A program made the position numbers and the translations under genes. The notes under the pieces were generated by a model. That model ran no database searches. It was not told the origin of the DNA and saw nothing but the letters and a program-made list of their open reading frames with translations. Shown here in pieces: positions 15,735-22,314 of a stretch of DNA of 22,314 nucleotides (position 1 is the first letter of the stretch; the number at the start of each line of letters is the position of its first letter). The DNA comes from CAKOSP01 sp964369845 (GTDB taxonomy: Bacteria > Bacillota_I > Bacilli_A > RF39 > UBA660), in NCBI GenBank assembly GCA_964369845.1, contig CAYJFJ010000021.1, positions 1 to 22,314 of the forward strand, in the 5' to 3' direction.

Positions 15735-17520
15735 TTTTAAGTACCTCTAAGAATACTTCAGAAGGTACTTCTACACTACCAACCATTTTCATTTTCTTTT
15801 TACCCTCTTTTTGTTTTTCTAAAAGTTTTCTTTTACGTGATATATCTCCACCATAACATTTAGCTAAAACGTTTTTACGCATTGCACTTATATTTTCACG
15901 TGCAATAACTTTAGATCCAATACTTGCTTGAATTGGAATTTGAAACATTTGTCTTGGTATAAGTTTTTGAAGTTTTTGAGTAACAATTCTTCCTTTTGAA
16001 TATGCATGGTCTTTATGTACTATTACTGATAATGCATCTACCACTTGACCATTTAAAAGAATATCCATTTTTACTAAATCACTTGTAGAGTAACCACATA
16101 ATTCATAATCAAAAGATGCATAACCTTTAGTGTAACTTTTAAGTTTATCATAAAAGTCATATACTATTTCTGATAAAGGCACTTCATAGTGTACATTTAT
16201 TCTTTCCGCATCAATATATTCAGTATTTTTAAATATTCCACGCTTTTCTTGACATAACTCCATAATTGAACCTATATAAGTTGCTGGAGCTATGATGTTT
16301 GTATATATATATGGCTCTTTAATATAACTTATTTTTTGTTTGTCTGGCATTTTATTCGGAGAATCTACCATTATTAAATCTCCATCTGTTGTATATACTT
16401 CATAAATAACCGATGGAGAAGTTGCTATTACATTTAAGTCAAATTCTCTTTCTAATCTAGATACTATTATATCCATATGAAGTAATCCTAAGAATCCCAT
16501 TCTAAATCCAAATCCAAGTGCATCAGATGTTTCTGGTTCATATGTAAGAGATGAATCACTTAGTTTTAATTTTTCTAAAGCTTCTTTTAGTTCATCATAT
16601 CTATTAAGTTCAGTTGGGAATATACCAGAAAATACCATTGGTTTCATTTCTTTATAACCTTCAAGTGCTACTACTGCCTCATTTTGTTTAGTTGTAACTG
16701 TATCTCCTACTGATACTTCTGAAATATCTTTAATTGCAGCACAAATATACCCAACTGCTCCACTTTCAAGTGTTTTAACTTTAACATCTTTAGGAGTTCT
16801 ATATCCAAGTTCTGTAACAACAAACTGACTTTTCATATTTATCAGTTTAATAGTGTCTCCTACATTAATAGATCCTTCTTCCACTTTTACTAAAAGAATT
16901 ACTCCTCTATAAGAATCGAAATAACTATCGAATATTAATCCTCTAGTTTTTCCTTCATTATCAATTTTAGGAGCTGGAATTCTTTCTACTATTGCATCTA
17001 AAAGTTTGTCTACACCTAAACCTGTTTTACCACTTACTAAAAGAATCTCTTCTTCTTTAAATCCTAATACTGAAACAAGTTCGTTTATTACTTTTTCAGG
17101 ATTAGCATTTGGAAGATCAATTTTATTAATAACTGGTATTAATTTCAAATCATTTTCCATTGCTAAATAAAGGTTTGCAAGTGTTTGTGCTTCTATACCT
17201 TGTGATGCATCTACTACTAATACAGCACCATCACAAGCTGCTAAACTTCTTGATACTTCGTATGTAAAATCTACATGTCCTGGAGTATCTATTAAATTAA
17301 AAGTGTAATCTTCATTATTATAAGTATGTTTAAGTCTAACCGCGTTAAGTTTTATTGTTATACCTCTTTCGCGCTCAAGCTCCATACTATCTAATAATTG
17401 ACTTTGCATTTCTCTTTCTTCAACTGCATGTGTCATTTCAAGTATTCTATCTGCTAAAGTACTTTTTCCATGATCTATATGTGCAATTATCGAAAAATTT
17501 CTATAATTTTCTTGTTTCAT
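15727..17520 (-). CDS. lepA: elongation factor 4 (LepA), ribosome-associated GTPase
   Basis: A 597-aa translational GTPase that acts on the ribosome. Motifs: P-loop AHIDHGKST (13-21), the switch region with ERERGITI, DTPGH, and NKID for guanine recognition. The C-terminal region carries the LepA-specific segments (SYFDSYRGVI, FGFRMGFLGLLHMDI and GGDISRKRKLLEKQK). Length is standard. I chose ATG at 17520 because GGTG lies a suitable distance upstream; an in-frame TTG four codons earlier (17532) has no ribosome site. A TACAAT -10 element at 17537-17542 is possible but leaves a very short leader. It is the first gene of the lepA-hemW unit. Confidence 0.97.
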   Translation of the reverse strand: MKQENYRNFSIIAHIDHGKSTLADRILEMTHAVEEREMQSQLLDSMELERERGITIKLNAVRLKHTYNNEDYTFNLIDTPGHVDFTYEVSRSLAACDGAVLVVDASQGIEAQTLANLYLAMENDLKLIPVINKIDLPNANPEKVINELVSVLGFKEEEILLVSGKTGLGVDKLLDAIVERIPAPKIDNEGKTRGLIFDSYFDSYRGVILLVKVEEGSINVGDTIKLINMKSQFVVTELGYRTPKDVKVKTLESGAVGYICAAIKDISEVSVGDTVTTKQNEAVVALEGYKEMKPMVFSGIFPTELNRYDELKEALEKLKLSDSSLTYEPETSDALGFGFRMGFLGLLHMDIIVSRLEREFDLNVIATSPSVIYEVYTTDGDLIMVDSPNKMPDKQKISYIKEPYIYTNIIAPATYIGSIMELCQEKRGIFKNTEYIDAERINVHYEVPLSEIVYDFYDKLKSYTKGYASFDYELCGYSTSDLVKMDILLNGQVVDALSVIVHKDHAYSKGRIVTQKLQKLIPRQMFQIPIQASIGSKVIARENISAMRKNVLAKCYGGDISRKRKLLEKQKEGKKKMKMVGSVEVPSEVFLEVLKNE

Positions 17521-17656
17521 TTTTTTCACCAACTGTATTGTATCAAATTTCTCACTAAAAATCTATTAAGGACTGAAAAAAATAAAAAAAAGTTTATTTC
17601 TGTTTATCTTTAAGAAAAAAGGTTATACTAAAACTATACAATATGAAACACATATA

Positions 17657-17685
17657 TTGCATTTATAATTGAATTCAAATATAAT
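17657..17685 (+). promoter_or_regulatory. promoter of the 67-aa gene
   Basis: TTGCAT, a 17-nt spacer and a consensus TATAAT, 25 nt before the GTG start. The spacer contains the 10-bp palindrome TTGAATTCAA, which could be an operator. The rest of the 17533-17710 gap shows only A/T tracts. Confidence 0.65.
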
Positions 17686-17710
17686 TAAGAAGTGAGTTGA
17701 GGAAAAATTT

Positions 17711-17914
17711 GTGAAAAATATAAATAAATTACATGACTTCATAATTGATGAAATATCTGAAATTACTTCTTTTGATAAAAATAAAATAACTTTATTGATA
17801 TCTAAACGAAGTAATCCAGTCGTTCCTTTAATTGATTATCATGAATTTACATACAACAAAAACCAATATATTTTAAACAAAGGTTTTTTATCAATGAACA
17901 TTAAGAAGAAGTAA
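17711..17914 (+). CDS. small protein of unknown function (67 aa)
   Basis: A 67-aa protein that I do not recognise. It is rich in Lys, Asn and Ile, starts with an amphipathic, acidic segment (HDFIIDEISEITSFDKNK), and ends in NIKKK. There is no Cys, no signal peptide and no membrane helix. Support for it being real comes from its surroundings: a good promoter at 17657, a GAGG ribosome site 8 nt before the GTG start, and an intrinsic terminator that overlaps the stop codon. It precedes the AgrB-like/HTH membrane protein but has separate signals, so a functional link is not shown. Confidence 0.65.
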   Translation: MKNINKLHDFIIDEISEITSFDKNKITLLISKRSNPVVPLIDYHEFTYNKNQYILNKGFLSMNIKKK

Positions 17915-17927
17915 TTCTTCTTTTTTT
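17903..17927 (+). terminator. terminator of the 67-aa gene
   Basis: Stem AAGAAGAA / TTCTTCTT with the loop GTAA, which contains the stop codon, then a run of T. Confidence 0.75.
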
Positions 17928-17998
17928 ATTATTTTTTTCACTTTTTGCAAACACAATATTTAATTTATTTGCAAATTGAAACTATATTTTATAAATAA

Positions 17999-18027
17999 TT
18001 GTAATGACTTTTCCTTAGTAGTATAAT
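17999..18027 (+). promoter_or_regulatory. promoter of the AgrB-like/HTH gene
   Basis: TTGTAA, a 17-nt spacer and TATAAT, giving a leader of about 30 nt before the ATG at 18066. Confidence 0.65.
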
Positions 18028-18065
18028 ATTTTAGAATTTTTAGATTTGCAGTTGAGGTGTTTGAT

Positions 18066-19337
18066 ATGATAGAAAAAGATAAAGTTATTATTGCTAAGTT
18101 AGTACTTAAAATAACCTTAATCATGATAATAGTCAGTGCATTTATAAAACTTTTAGGCTTTAATCTTTTCGAAGCAAATTACCAAAATAGTATACTTAAT
18201 TTTATAGAACCTATATTTTCTAATTCGAATGTTAAGGGTATATTTAATGGTATACTTTTATTTTTGCAAACATTTGTCATTTTTAGAATACACTGTAAAA
18301 AAATTAATTTTAATTCATTATTAATTATCGTTATTTTCATAACACTCTTTACCATATTTTCACAAATTTTAATCTATGATTTATATTATACATCTGAAAA
18401 TTACAATCTATATAATACAATTTACAATTTATTTTCTTTTTCCATTTTGATAATACCAGTTTTTATTATAAATTTTATCAAACTTAAAAATTATAAAAAA
18501 ACATTGTTATCCTTAGTTGCTCTTATGGGTTTTCTATTTGTTATTTTTTTATATCAACTAATTGTAATTTTTTTACGAAGTATTATAACTACTGATTTTT
18601 ATGACAGTATATATAATTTTCTATTAAACTTTGACTACATGATATTATTACTTTTAACATTTTATATTTACATTAAAAGTGAGTATAAAATTATCTCTAA
18701 AAATAAATTAGAATTTTCTTTTTTGAAGTTCTTAAATGAAAGACCAAACAAGAATGATATTAAATATAAATTAGATTCATTATCTAAAAATTACAAAGAT
18801 TTTAAAAAGCAAACTAGAGCTACTAAAATTGCTTTTATCTTATATATTATTTTCTTTGCTATTCAAGAATGCTTAACATTAGGTTTATTAATATTTATTG
18901 CTAACTTAAATAATTATTTAATTGAGTGTGTATTCATTATGACTGCCTTTATGATATCTAAGAAAGTATTTGGTGCTTTTCATTTTAAATCGTTTATATT
19001 ATGTTTTTTTATATCGAATATAACTTTCTTTATTTTAAGTTCTCTTACTTTAGAAGTTAATTTAACATTTGTTGTTCCTGTTTTATGTGGCGTTTTACTA
19101 TCTTATTTTGCTAGCAAATTCATTAAGAAAAATGATGTTACTCCATACCGAGGAATGTCTGAAGATGATTTAAAACCAATATGTAAAAATAAGAAATTAA
19201 ATGAACTCGAAACTAATGTTTTAATAGACTTTTACTGCAAAAGAGATAATGTTGAAAAGATTGCTTTTAAATATCACTATTCTGATAGAAGTATTCAAAG
19301 AATAAAATTTAAAGCACTTCAAAAAGTTGAAGCTTAA
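18066..19337 (+). CDS. membrane protein: AgrB-like peptidase region with C-terminal HTH
   Basis: A 423-aa protein in three parts. Residues 1-205 form about six membrane helices. Residues 247-355 form about four more, including KKVFGAFHFKSFILC, where His306 and Cys313 are seven residues apart; AgrB peptidases have the same spacing and a similar GGYHA...C context. Residues 362-423 are soluble and contain NELETNVLIDFYCKR followed by VEKIAFKYHYSDRSIQRIK, a helix-turn-helix like sigma-70 region 4 or LuxR-type domains. Known AgrB proteins are about 190-230 aa, cleave the AgrD peptide precursor and have no DNA-binding domain. A peptide-processing or peptide-sensing membrane-bound regulator is my inference. 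I chose ATG 18066 over GTG 18057 because GAGGTG (18054-18059) is its ribosome site and the GTG lies within that site. A 34-aa gene and an XRE regulator follow. Confidence 0.8.
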   Translation: MIEKDKVIIAKLVLKITLIMIIVSAFIKLLGFNLFEANYQNSILNFIEPIFSNSNVKGIFNGILLFLQTFVIFRIHCKKINFNSLLIIVIFITLFTIFSQILIYDLYYTSENYNLYNTIYNLFSFSILIIPVFIINFIKLKNYKKTLLSLVALMGFLFVIFLYQLIVIFLRSIITTDFYDSIYNFLLNFDYMILLLLTFYIYIKSEYKIISKNKLEFSFLKFLNERPNKNDIKYKLDSLSKNYKDFKKQTRATKIAFILYIIFFAIQECLTLGLLIFIANLNNYLIECVFIMTAFMISKKVFGAFHFKSFILCFFISNITFFILSSLTLEVNLTFVVPVLCGVLLSYFASKFIKKNDVTPYRGMSEDDLKPICKNKKLNELETNVLIDFYCKRDNVEKIAFKYHYSDRSIQRIKFKALQKVEA

Positions 19338-19361
19338 GAGTAAAAATATTACTCTTTTTTT
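19337..19361 (+). terminator. terminator after the AgrB-like/HTH gene
   Basis: Stem AGAGTAA / TTACTCT (19337-19355) then seven T residues, directly at the stop codon. It separates this gene from the 34-aa gene, although read-through is possible. Confidence 0.75.
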
Positions 19362-19420
19362 ATGTTGTCGTGTTTTGGCACCTTTACTTTTATAAGATTA
19401 ATCTATAGGAGGTGCATATT

Positions 19421-19525
19421 ATGTGGGATAACTGGGGAGATAAAACAAAAGGTAGCTTTTTCTTTTTCGGACCAACAGATCATTTAATGAAATTTGCAAA
19501 AAAAGTTTCTAGATTTTTCGAGTAA
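19421..19525 (+). CDS. 34-aa peptide gene upstream of an XRE regulator
   Basis: A 34-codon gene with the best ribosome site of the region: AGGAGGTG (19407-19414) six bases before the ATG. The peptide starts with a Trp-containing acidic segment (MWDNWGD), has SFFFFGP at residues 12-18, and ends in a basic amphipathic stretch (KFAKKVSRFF, 24-33). There is no Cys. Its stop codon is 4 nt before the ATG of the XRE-type regulator, which lacks a good ribosome site of its own, so translation of the regulator probably depends on this peptide gene. Candidate roles are a signalling peptide matured by the adjacent AgrB-like protein, a small toxin, or simply a leader peptide. It lacks the Cys and the acidic tail of AgrD, although a Ser-based lactone would be possible. 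Confidence 0.6.
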   Translation: MWDNWGDKTKGSFFFFGPTDHLMKFAKKVSRFFE

Positions 19526-19529
19526 TTTT

Positions 19530-19763
19530 ATGAAATTAGATGTAAAAGATGATTTAATTAAAAACAGAGTTACACAATTAATTAAAGAAAAGAATATTAC
19601 ACCATATAAAGTTGCTATTAATAGTGGAATGAATCCTAGTACTTTAAATAATATCTTAAGTGGTAAATTTAAAGATATTAGAATTTCTACTATTACTAAA
19701 ATTTGTTGTGGTTTAAATATTACTATGAAAGATTTTTTTGATGATGATTCTTTTATTAATTAA
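19530..19763 (+). CDS. small XRE (Cro/C1-type) transcriptional regulator
   Basis: A 77-aa DNA-binding protein consisting of almost nothing but a Cro/C1-type helix-turn-helix. The helices run from about residue 7, with the turn and recognition helix in YKVAINSGMNPSTLNNILSG (26-45), followed by ISTITKICCGLNITMKDFF. I chose ATG 19530 because it follows the stop of the 34-aa gene by 4 nt. A TTG 12 codons upstream, in the same frame, would overlap the peptide gene in another frame and has no ribosome site. It probably regulates its own small operon. Similar solo HTH proteins occur both as ordinary regulators and as antitoxins. Confidence 0.85.
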   Translation: MKLDVKDDLIKNRVTQLIKEKNITPYKVAINSGMNPSTLNNILSGKFKDIRISTITKICCGLNITMKDFFDDDSFIN

Positions 19764-19765
19764 TA

Positions 19766-19794
19766 AAAAGCACACTTTTTAAAAGTGTGCTTTT
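19766..19794. terminator. bidirectional terminator between the XRE gene and ffh
   Basis: Perfect 14-bp arms AAAAGCACACTTTT / AAAAGTGTGCTTTT separated by one base, with T-runs on both strands. It serves both convergent genes. Confidence 0.88.
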
Positions 19795-19800
19795 GTCATA

Positions 19801-21111
19801 TTAGAATGGTAATTTCATATTCCCATTTGACATCATTTTCATCATTTTTTTCATTTCTTCAAATTGTTTTAATAGTCTATTTACTTCTTCTACTGATGTT
19901 CCAGAACCTTTTGCTATTCTTTGTTTTCTTGTAGCTTTTAATATATCTGGATTTTTTCTTTCTTCTTTAGTCATAGATAAGATAATTGCTTCTACCTGTG
20001 AAAACTGTTTAGGATCAATACTTAAATTATTTAATCCCATTTTTCTAGCACCAGGAAGCATTTTTAATATACCTTCTAGTGGTCCTAGTTTTTTTATTTG
20101 ATTTAAAGTTTTTAAAAAATCTTCTAAATCAAATTTTCCACTCTTCATTTTTTTAGCTTGATCTTTTGCTTCATTTTCATCAATTATACCTTCGACTTTA
20201 TTTGCTATTGCCCAAATATCACCCATATCTAAAATTCGCTCAGCCATTCTTTCTGGATAAAATTCAGATAATCCATCTAACTTTTCAGAATCTCCTGCAA
20301 ACTTAATAGGTACATTTGTTAAATGTCTAATAGAAAGTGCTACCCCACCTTTTGTTGAACCATCCATTTTAGTAATAATAGCCCCAGTAAGTGATAGTTT
20401 TTCATTAAATCCTTTTATAACATTTATAGCATCTTGACCCATCATAGCATCTACTACTAATATTTTTTCATGTGGTTTGATTTCATCTTCTATTGCTTTA
20501 ACTTCGTTCATCAAGTTTTCATCAATTTGAAGCCTTCCTGCTGTATCTATAATTATGTAATTACAATTATTTTCTTTAGCATAATCAAGACCATTTTTAA
20601 CTATTTGTAGTACATCTTTACTTTCTTTTTCACTATAAACAGGTACATCAAGAGATTTACCTAAAGTAATTAACTGGTCAATTGCTGCAGGTCTATAAAC
20701 ATCTGCTGCTATTAACAGTGGTTTTCTTGAGTGTTTTTTTCTTAAATAATTTGCAAGTTTACCAGCGGCCGTTGTTTTACCAGCACCTTGAAGTCCTACT
20801 AGCATTAAAATAGTAGGATTTTTTGATACATCTAATCCTGTATAATCTTTTCCAAGAAGTTCTATTAATTCATCTTTTATTAATTTAATAAATACTTCAT
20901 CAGGTTTTAAAAATTTTCCAATCTCCATTCCCATTGCTTTTTCTTTAATACTTGCAATAAATTCTTTTACTACTGTGTAGTTAACATCTGCTTCTAAAAG
21001 AGCAAGTCTTATTTCCTTTACTGCTTCATTAATATTTTCTTCTGTTATCTTTCCCATACCTTTAATATTTTTAAGGGCATTTGATAACCTATCTCCTATG
21101 TATTCAAACAT
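19801..21111 (-). CDS. ffh: signal recognition particle protein Ffh (SRP54)
   Basis: A 436-aa GTPase that binds the signal sequences of nascent membrane and secreted proteins and, with SRP RNA and FtsY, brings ribosomes to the translocon. It has an N-terminal helical domain, P-loop GLQGAGKTT (106-114), DVYRPAAIDQL, DTAGR (189-193), TKMDGSTKGG, and a C-terminal methionine-rich M domain with GTSVEEVNRLLKQF and a run of Met near the end (MKKMMKMMSNGNMK). Length is near normal. The ribosome site is weak (GGTGA before the ATG). The usual partner ylxM does not lie upstream; the BspA-like gene is there, behind its own terminator, so ffh seems to be transcribed alone. Confidence 0.97.
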   Translation of the reverse strand: MFEYIGDRLSNALKNIKGMGKITEENINEAVKEIRLALLEADVNYTVVKEFIASIKEKAMGMEIGKFLKPDEVFIKLIKDELIELLGKDYTGLDVSKNPTILMLVGLQGAGKTTAAGKLANYLRKKHSRKPLLIAADVYRPAAIDQLITLGKSLDVPVYSEKESKDVLQIVKNGLDYAKENNCNYIIIDTAGRLQIDENLMNEVKAIEDEIKPHEKILVVDAMMGQDAINVIKGFNEKLSLTGAIITKMDGSTKGGVALSIRHLTNVPIKFAGDSEKLDGLSEFYPERMAERILDMGDIWAIANKVEGIIDENEAKDQAKKMKSGKFDLEDFLKTLNQIKKLGPLEGILKMLPGARKMGLNNLSIDPKQFSQVEAIILSMTKEERKNPDILKATRKQRIAKGSGTSVEEVNRLLKQFEEMKKMMKMMSNGNMKLPF

Positions 21112-21147
21112 TTTTAATCACCATAGATATTTTATCACAAAAATAAA

Positions 21148-21174
21148 AAAAAGCCCATATTTTATGAACTTTTT
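21148..21174 (-). terminator. terminator of the BspA-like gene
   Basis: 11-bp arms (21148-21158 and 21164-21174) with two G-T pairs, followed by T residues on the minus strand, directly at the stop codon. Confidence 0.7.
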
Positions 21175-22314
21175 ATTCAGTTGCTACAAATGTGAACGTT
21201 GTTGGTTTATTACTTGTTGAATTTAATATATCTGCATCTGCCTGCGTTTTAGCATAAGCCTCAGTTATATCGTTAGAATATCTAAACATATCTATACTAT
21301 TTGTCACACTAGACATATCAAAACTACTTAAATCTAAACTTGTTAGTGAACTCATACCATAAAACATAATAGACATATCTGTCACTTTACTTGTATTAAA
21401 GTTAGATAAATTCAAACTATTTAAAGCATATGTACTTTGAAACATATTCGACATATTTGTAACTTCACTTGTATCAAAAATAGTTAAATCCAGACTATTT
21501 AAATTCATCATATATTGAAACATATAAGACATATTCGTTACTTCACTTGTATCAAAGTTCGTTATATTTAAACTTGTAAGTGATTTAACACCAGAAAACA
21601 TAAATTCCATATTTGTTACACTGCTTGTATCAAAGTTTGTTAAAGTTAAATTCGTTATTGACCCCATGTTTCTAAACATATTACTCATATTTGTTACATT
21701 GCTAGTGTTGAAATTAGATAAATCTAATTCCTCTAATGCTGACATGTACGCAAACATGAATTGCATTTCATTTACATTACTAGTATCAATATTTTTTATA
21801 TCTAATATTTTTAGTGTTCGTAGCTGACCAAACATTAAATACATATTTCTTACACTACTTGTATCAAAAGAACTTATGTTTAAATTTTCCAGTGACTCTA
21901 AACCATCAAACATCCTACTCATATTAGTTACTTTACTTGTGTCAAAGTAACTTAAATCCAAACTTTTTAAATATGAATAACCTTTAAAAGAAGATGAATA
22001 TGCACTCCCTATCATCATACTGAACATATATGACATATTAGTTACATTACTTGTGTTATACCAATCATTAAATTCTAATTTTGTAACGGCATTAAAGTTT
22101 TGAAAAGTTCTGCTTTGGGTAGAATTAGCCATAATTAATCTGTTAGACTGAATGTGAAGAATTTGTTCTTCTCCTACGTTTTCTATGTAACCTACTATTT
22201 CCTCGTTACCTGCTACTGACAAATCCCATTTATTGGTTGCTGTTTCATATCCTGTATCTATTTCTTTATCAAAAACTATTTGTGTTACTGTATCTCTAAA
22301 TCCTGAAGTTTCCA
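21173..22314 (-). CDS. BspA-like (DUF285) repeat surface protein, N-terminus outside window
   Basis: The C-terminal 380 or so residues of a larger protein. The reading frame is open to the right edge, and residues there (SGFRDTVTQIVF, NKWDLS) match the usual lead-in to DUF285 repeats, so the TTG near 22222 is not the real start. Ten repeats follow, each 26 aa in its regular form, of type F-D-T-S-x-V-T-N-M-x-x-M-F-x(6)-L-x-x-L-x-L-S-x. The first carries extra residues (SMMIGSAYSSSF). The last is degenerate and leads into the typical end AYAKTQADADILN and TTFTFVATE. These leucine-rich repeat-type proteins are surface adhesins in several bacteria. No membrane helix or sorting signal follows the repeats, so any anchor must be N-terminal or absent. 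Confidence 0.88.
   Translation of the reverse strand, partial: ETSGFRDTVTQIVFDKEIDTGYETATNKWDLSVAGNEEIVGYIENVGEEQILHIQSNRLIMANSTQSRTFQNFNAVTKLEFNDWYNTSNVTNMSYMFSMMIGSAYSSSFKGYSYLKSLDLSYFDTSKVTNMSRMFDGLESLENLNISSFDTSSVRNMYLMFGQLRTLKILDIKNIDTSNVNEMQFMFAYMSALEELDLSNFNTSNVTNMSNMFRNMGSITNLTLTNFDTSSVTNMEFMFSGVKSLTSLNITNFDTSEVTNMSYMFQYMMNLNSLDLTIFDTSEVTNMSNMFQSTYALNSLNLSNFNTSKVTDMSIMFYGMSSLTSLDLSSFDMSSVTNSIDMFRYSNDITEAYAKTQADADILNSTSNKPTTFTFVATE
21284..22060 (-). repeat. 78-bp coding repeats (BspA-like, 10 units)
   Basis: Nine regular units at exact 78-nt spacing (26 aa) plus a first, longer unit. The conserved core is DTSxVTNMxxMF. DNA identity between units is moderate, so the array is old rather than freshly expanded. 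Confidence 0.85.

Noticed and set aside
19370..19395. sigma-54-like TTGGCAC element before the 34-aa gene
   Set aside because: The -12 half is poor (no TTGCA), and no activator site is visible; no sigma-70 promoter with good spacing could be placed either.
19421..19525. Naming the 34-aa peptide AgrD
   Set aside because: It has no Cys, no acidic C-terminal recognition tail and a basic amphipathic end instead of an N-terminal leader helix; only its location supports the idea.
19494..19529. TTG start giving the XRE regulator 12 extra residues
   Set aside because: There is no ribosome site, and it overlaps the well-supported 34-aa gene in another frame; ATG 19530 sits 4 nt after that gene's stop.
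21284..22060. Regular 78-bp spacing as a CRISPR-like or satellite array
   Set aside because: The units are in frame, encode a known repeat type and have no unique spacers between identical repeats.
186..22314. Genetic code 4 (TGA as Trp)
   Set aside because: All recognised genes are complete under the standard bacterial code and every Trp is TGG; absence of TGA stops alone is not enough.

Overview
The window is very AT-rich. It looks like a chromosome segment of a low-GC, Gram-positive-type bacterium (Bacillota/Bacilli, possibly one of the uncultured gut lineages near the Mollicutes). The evidence is the gene set: lepA-hemW, ffh, a ClpC-type ATPase, a class B sortase, a BspA-like repeat protein, and surface proteins carrying a Trp-rich module containing WRIIGVF. 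Shine-Dalgarno sites are strong and intrinsic terminators are AT-rich. A sortase and a cell-wall sorting signal imply a cell wall. All 18 genes end in TAA (15) or TAG (3), never TGA, and Trp is read from TGG. No prophage, IS element or CRISPR array is visible.

Layout. 1-183 (minus): a truncated tRNA-Pro and a complete tRNA-Arg behind one promoter. 186-4696 (minus): a P-type Ca2+-type ATPase, then a PHP phosphoesterase overlapping an unrecognised Cys-containing protein. 4747-6870 (minus): a ClpC-like ATPase whose second motor domain has lost its hydrolysis residues but keeps the nucleotide-binding loop, pore loop and a ClpP-type tripeptide. 6966-10257 (minus): a tandem pair of membrane-anchored surface proteins. 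Their promoters and first ~217 codons are identical at the DNA level over 728 bp, while the C-termini have diverged. A scar of the neighbouring permease gene marks the duplication junction. 10234-11814 (minus): a polytopic permease. 11889-14585: a surface-attachment locus with an NPETG-anchored protein, a divergent class B sortase carrying a ~270-residue extra N-terminal domain, and a convergent small cadherin-like-domain protein with a tail resembling a sorting signal. 14640-17520 (minus): lepA-hemW.

17657-19763 (plus): the most unusual part. It holds a 67-aa protein, then a polytopic membrane protein that joins an N-terminal six-helix region, an AgrB-like cysteine peptidase region (His and Cys seven residues apart in a GAFH...C context) and a C-terminal helix-turn-helix. 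A 34-aa peptide gene with an excellent ribosome binding site follows, apparently coupled to an XRE-type regulator. This could be a compact peptide-signalling locus without a separate histidine kinase and response regulator; that reading is inference. 19801-22314 (minus): ffh and the C-terminal part of a BspA-like (DUF285) repeat protein that runs off the right edge.

The translation, targeting and proteolysis genes are housekeeping. The rest is mainly cell-surface display (duplicated surface proteins, sortase with substrate, BspA-like repeats) plus a possible signalling cassette. No gene-free stretch exceeds about 180 bases.
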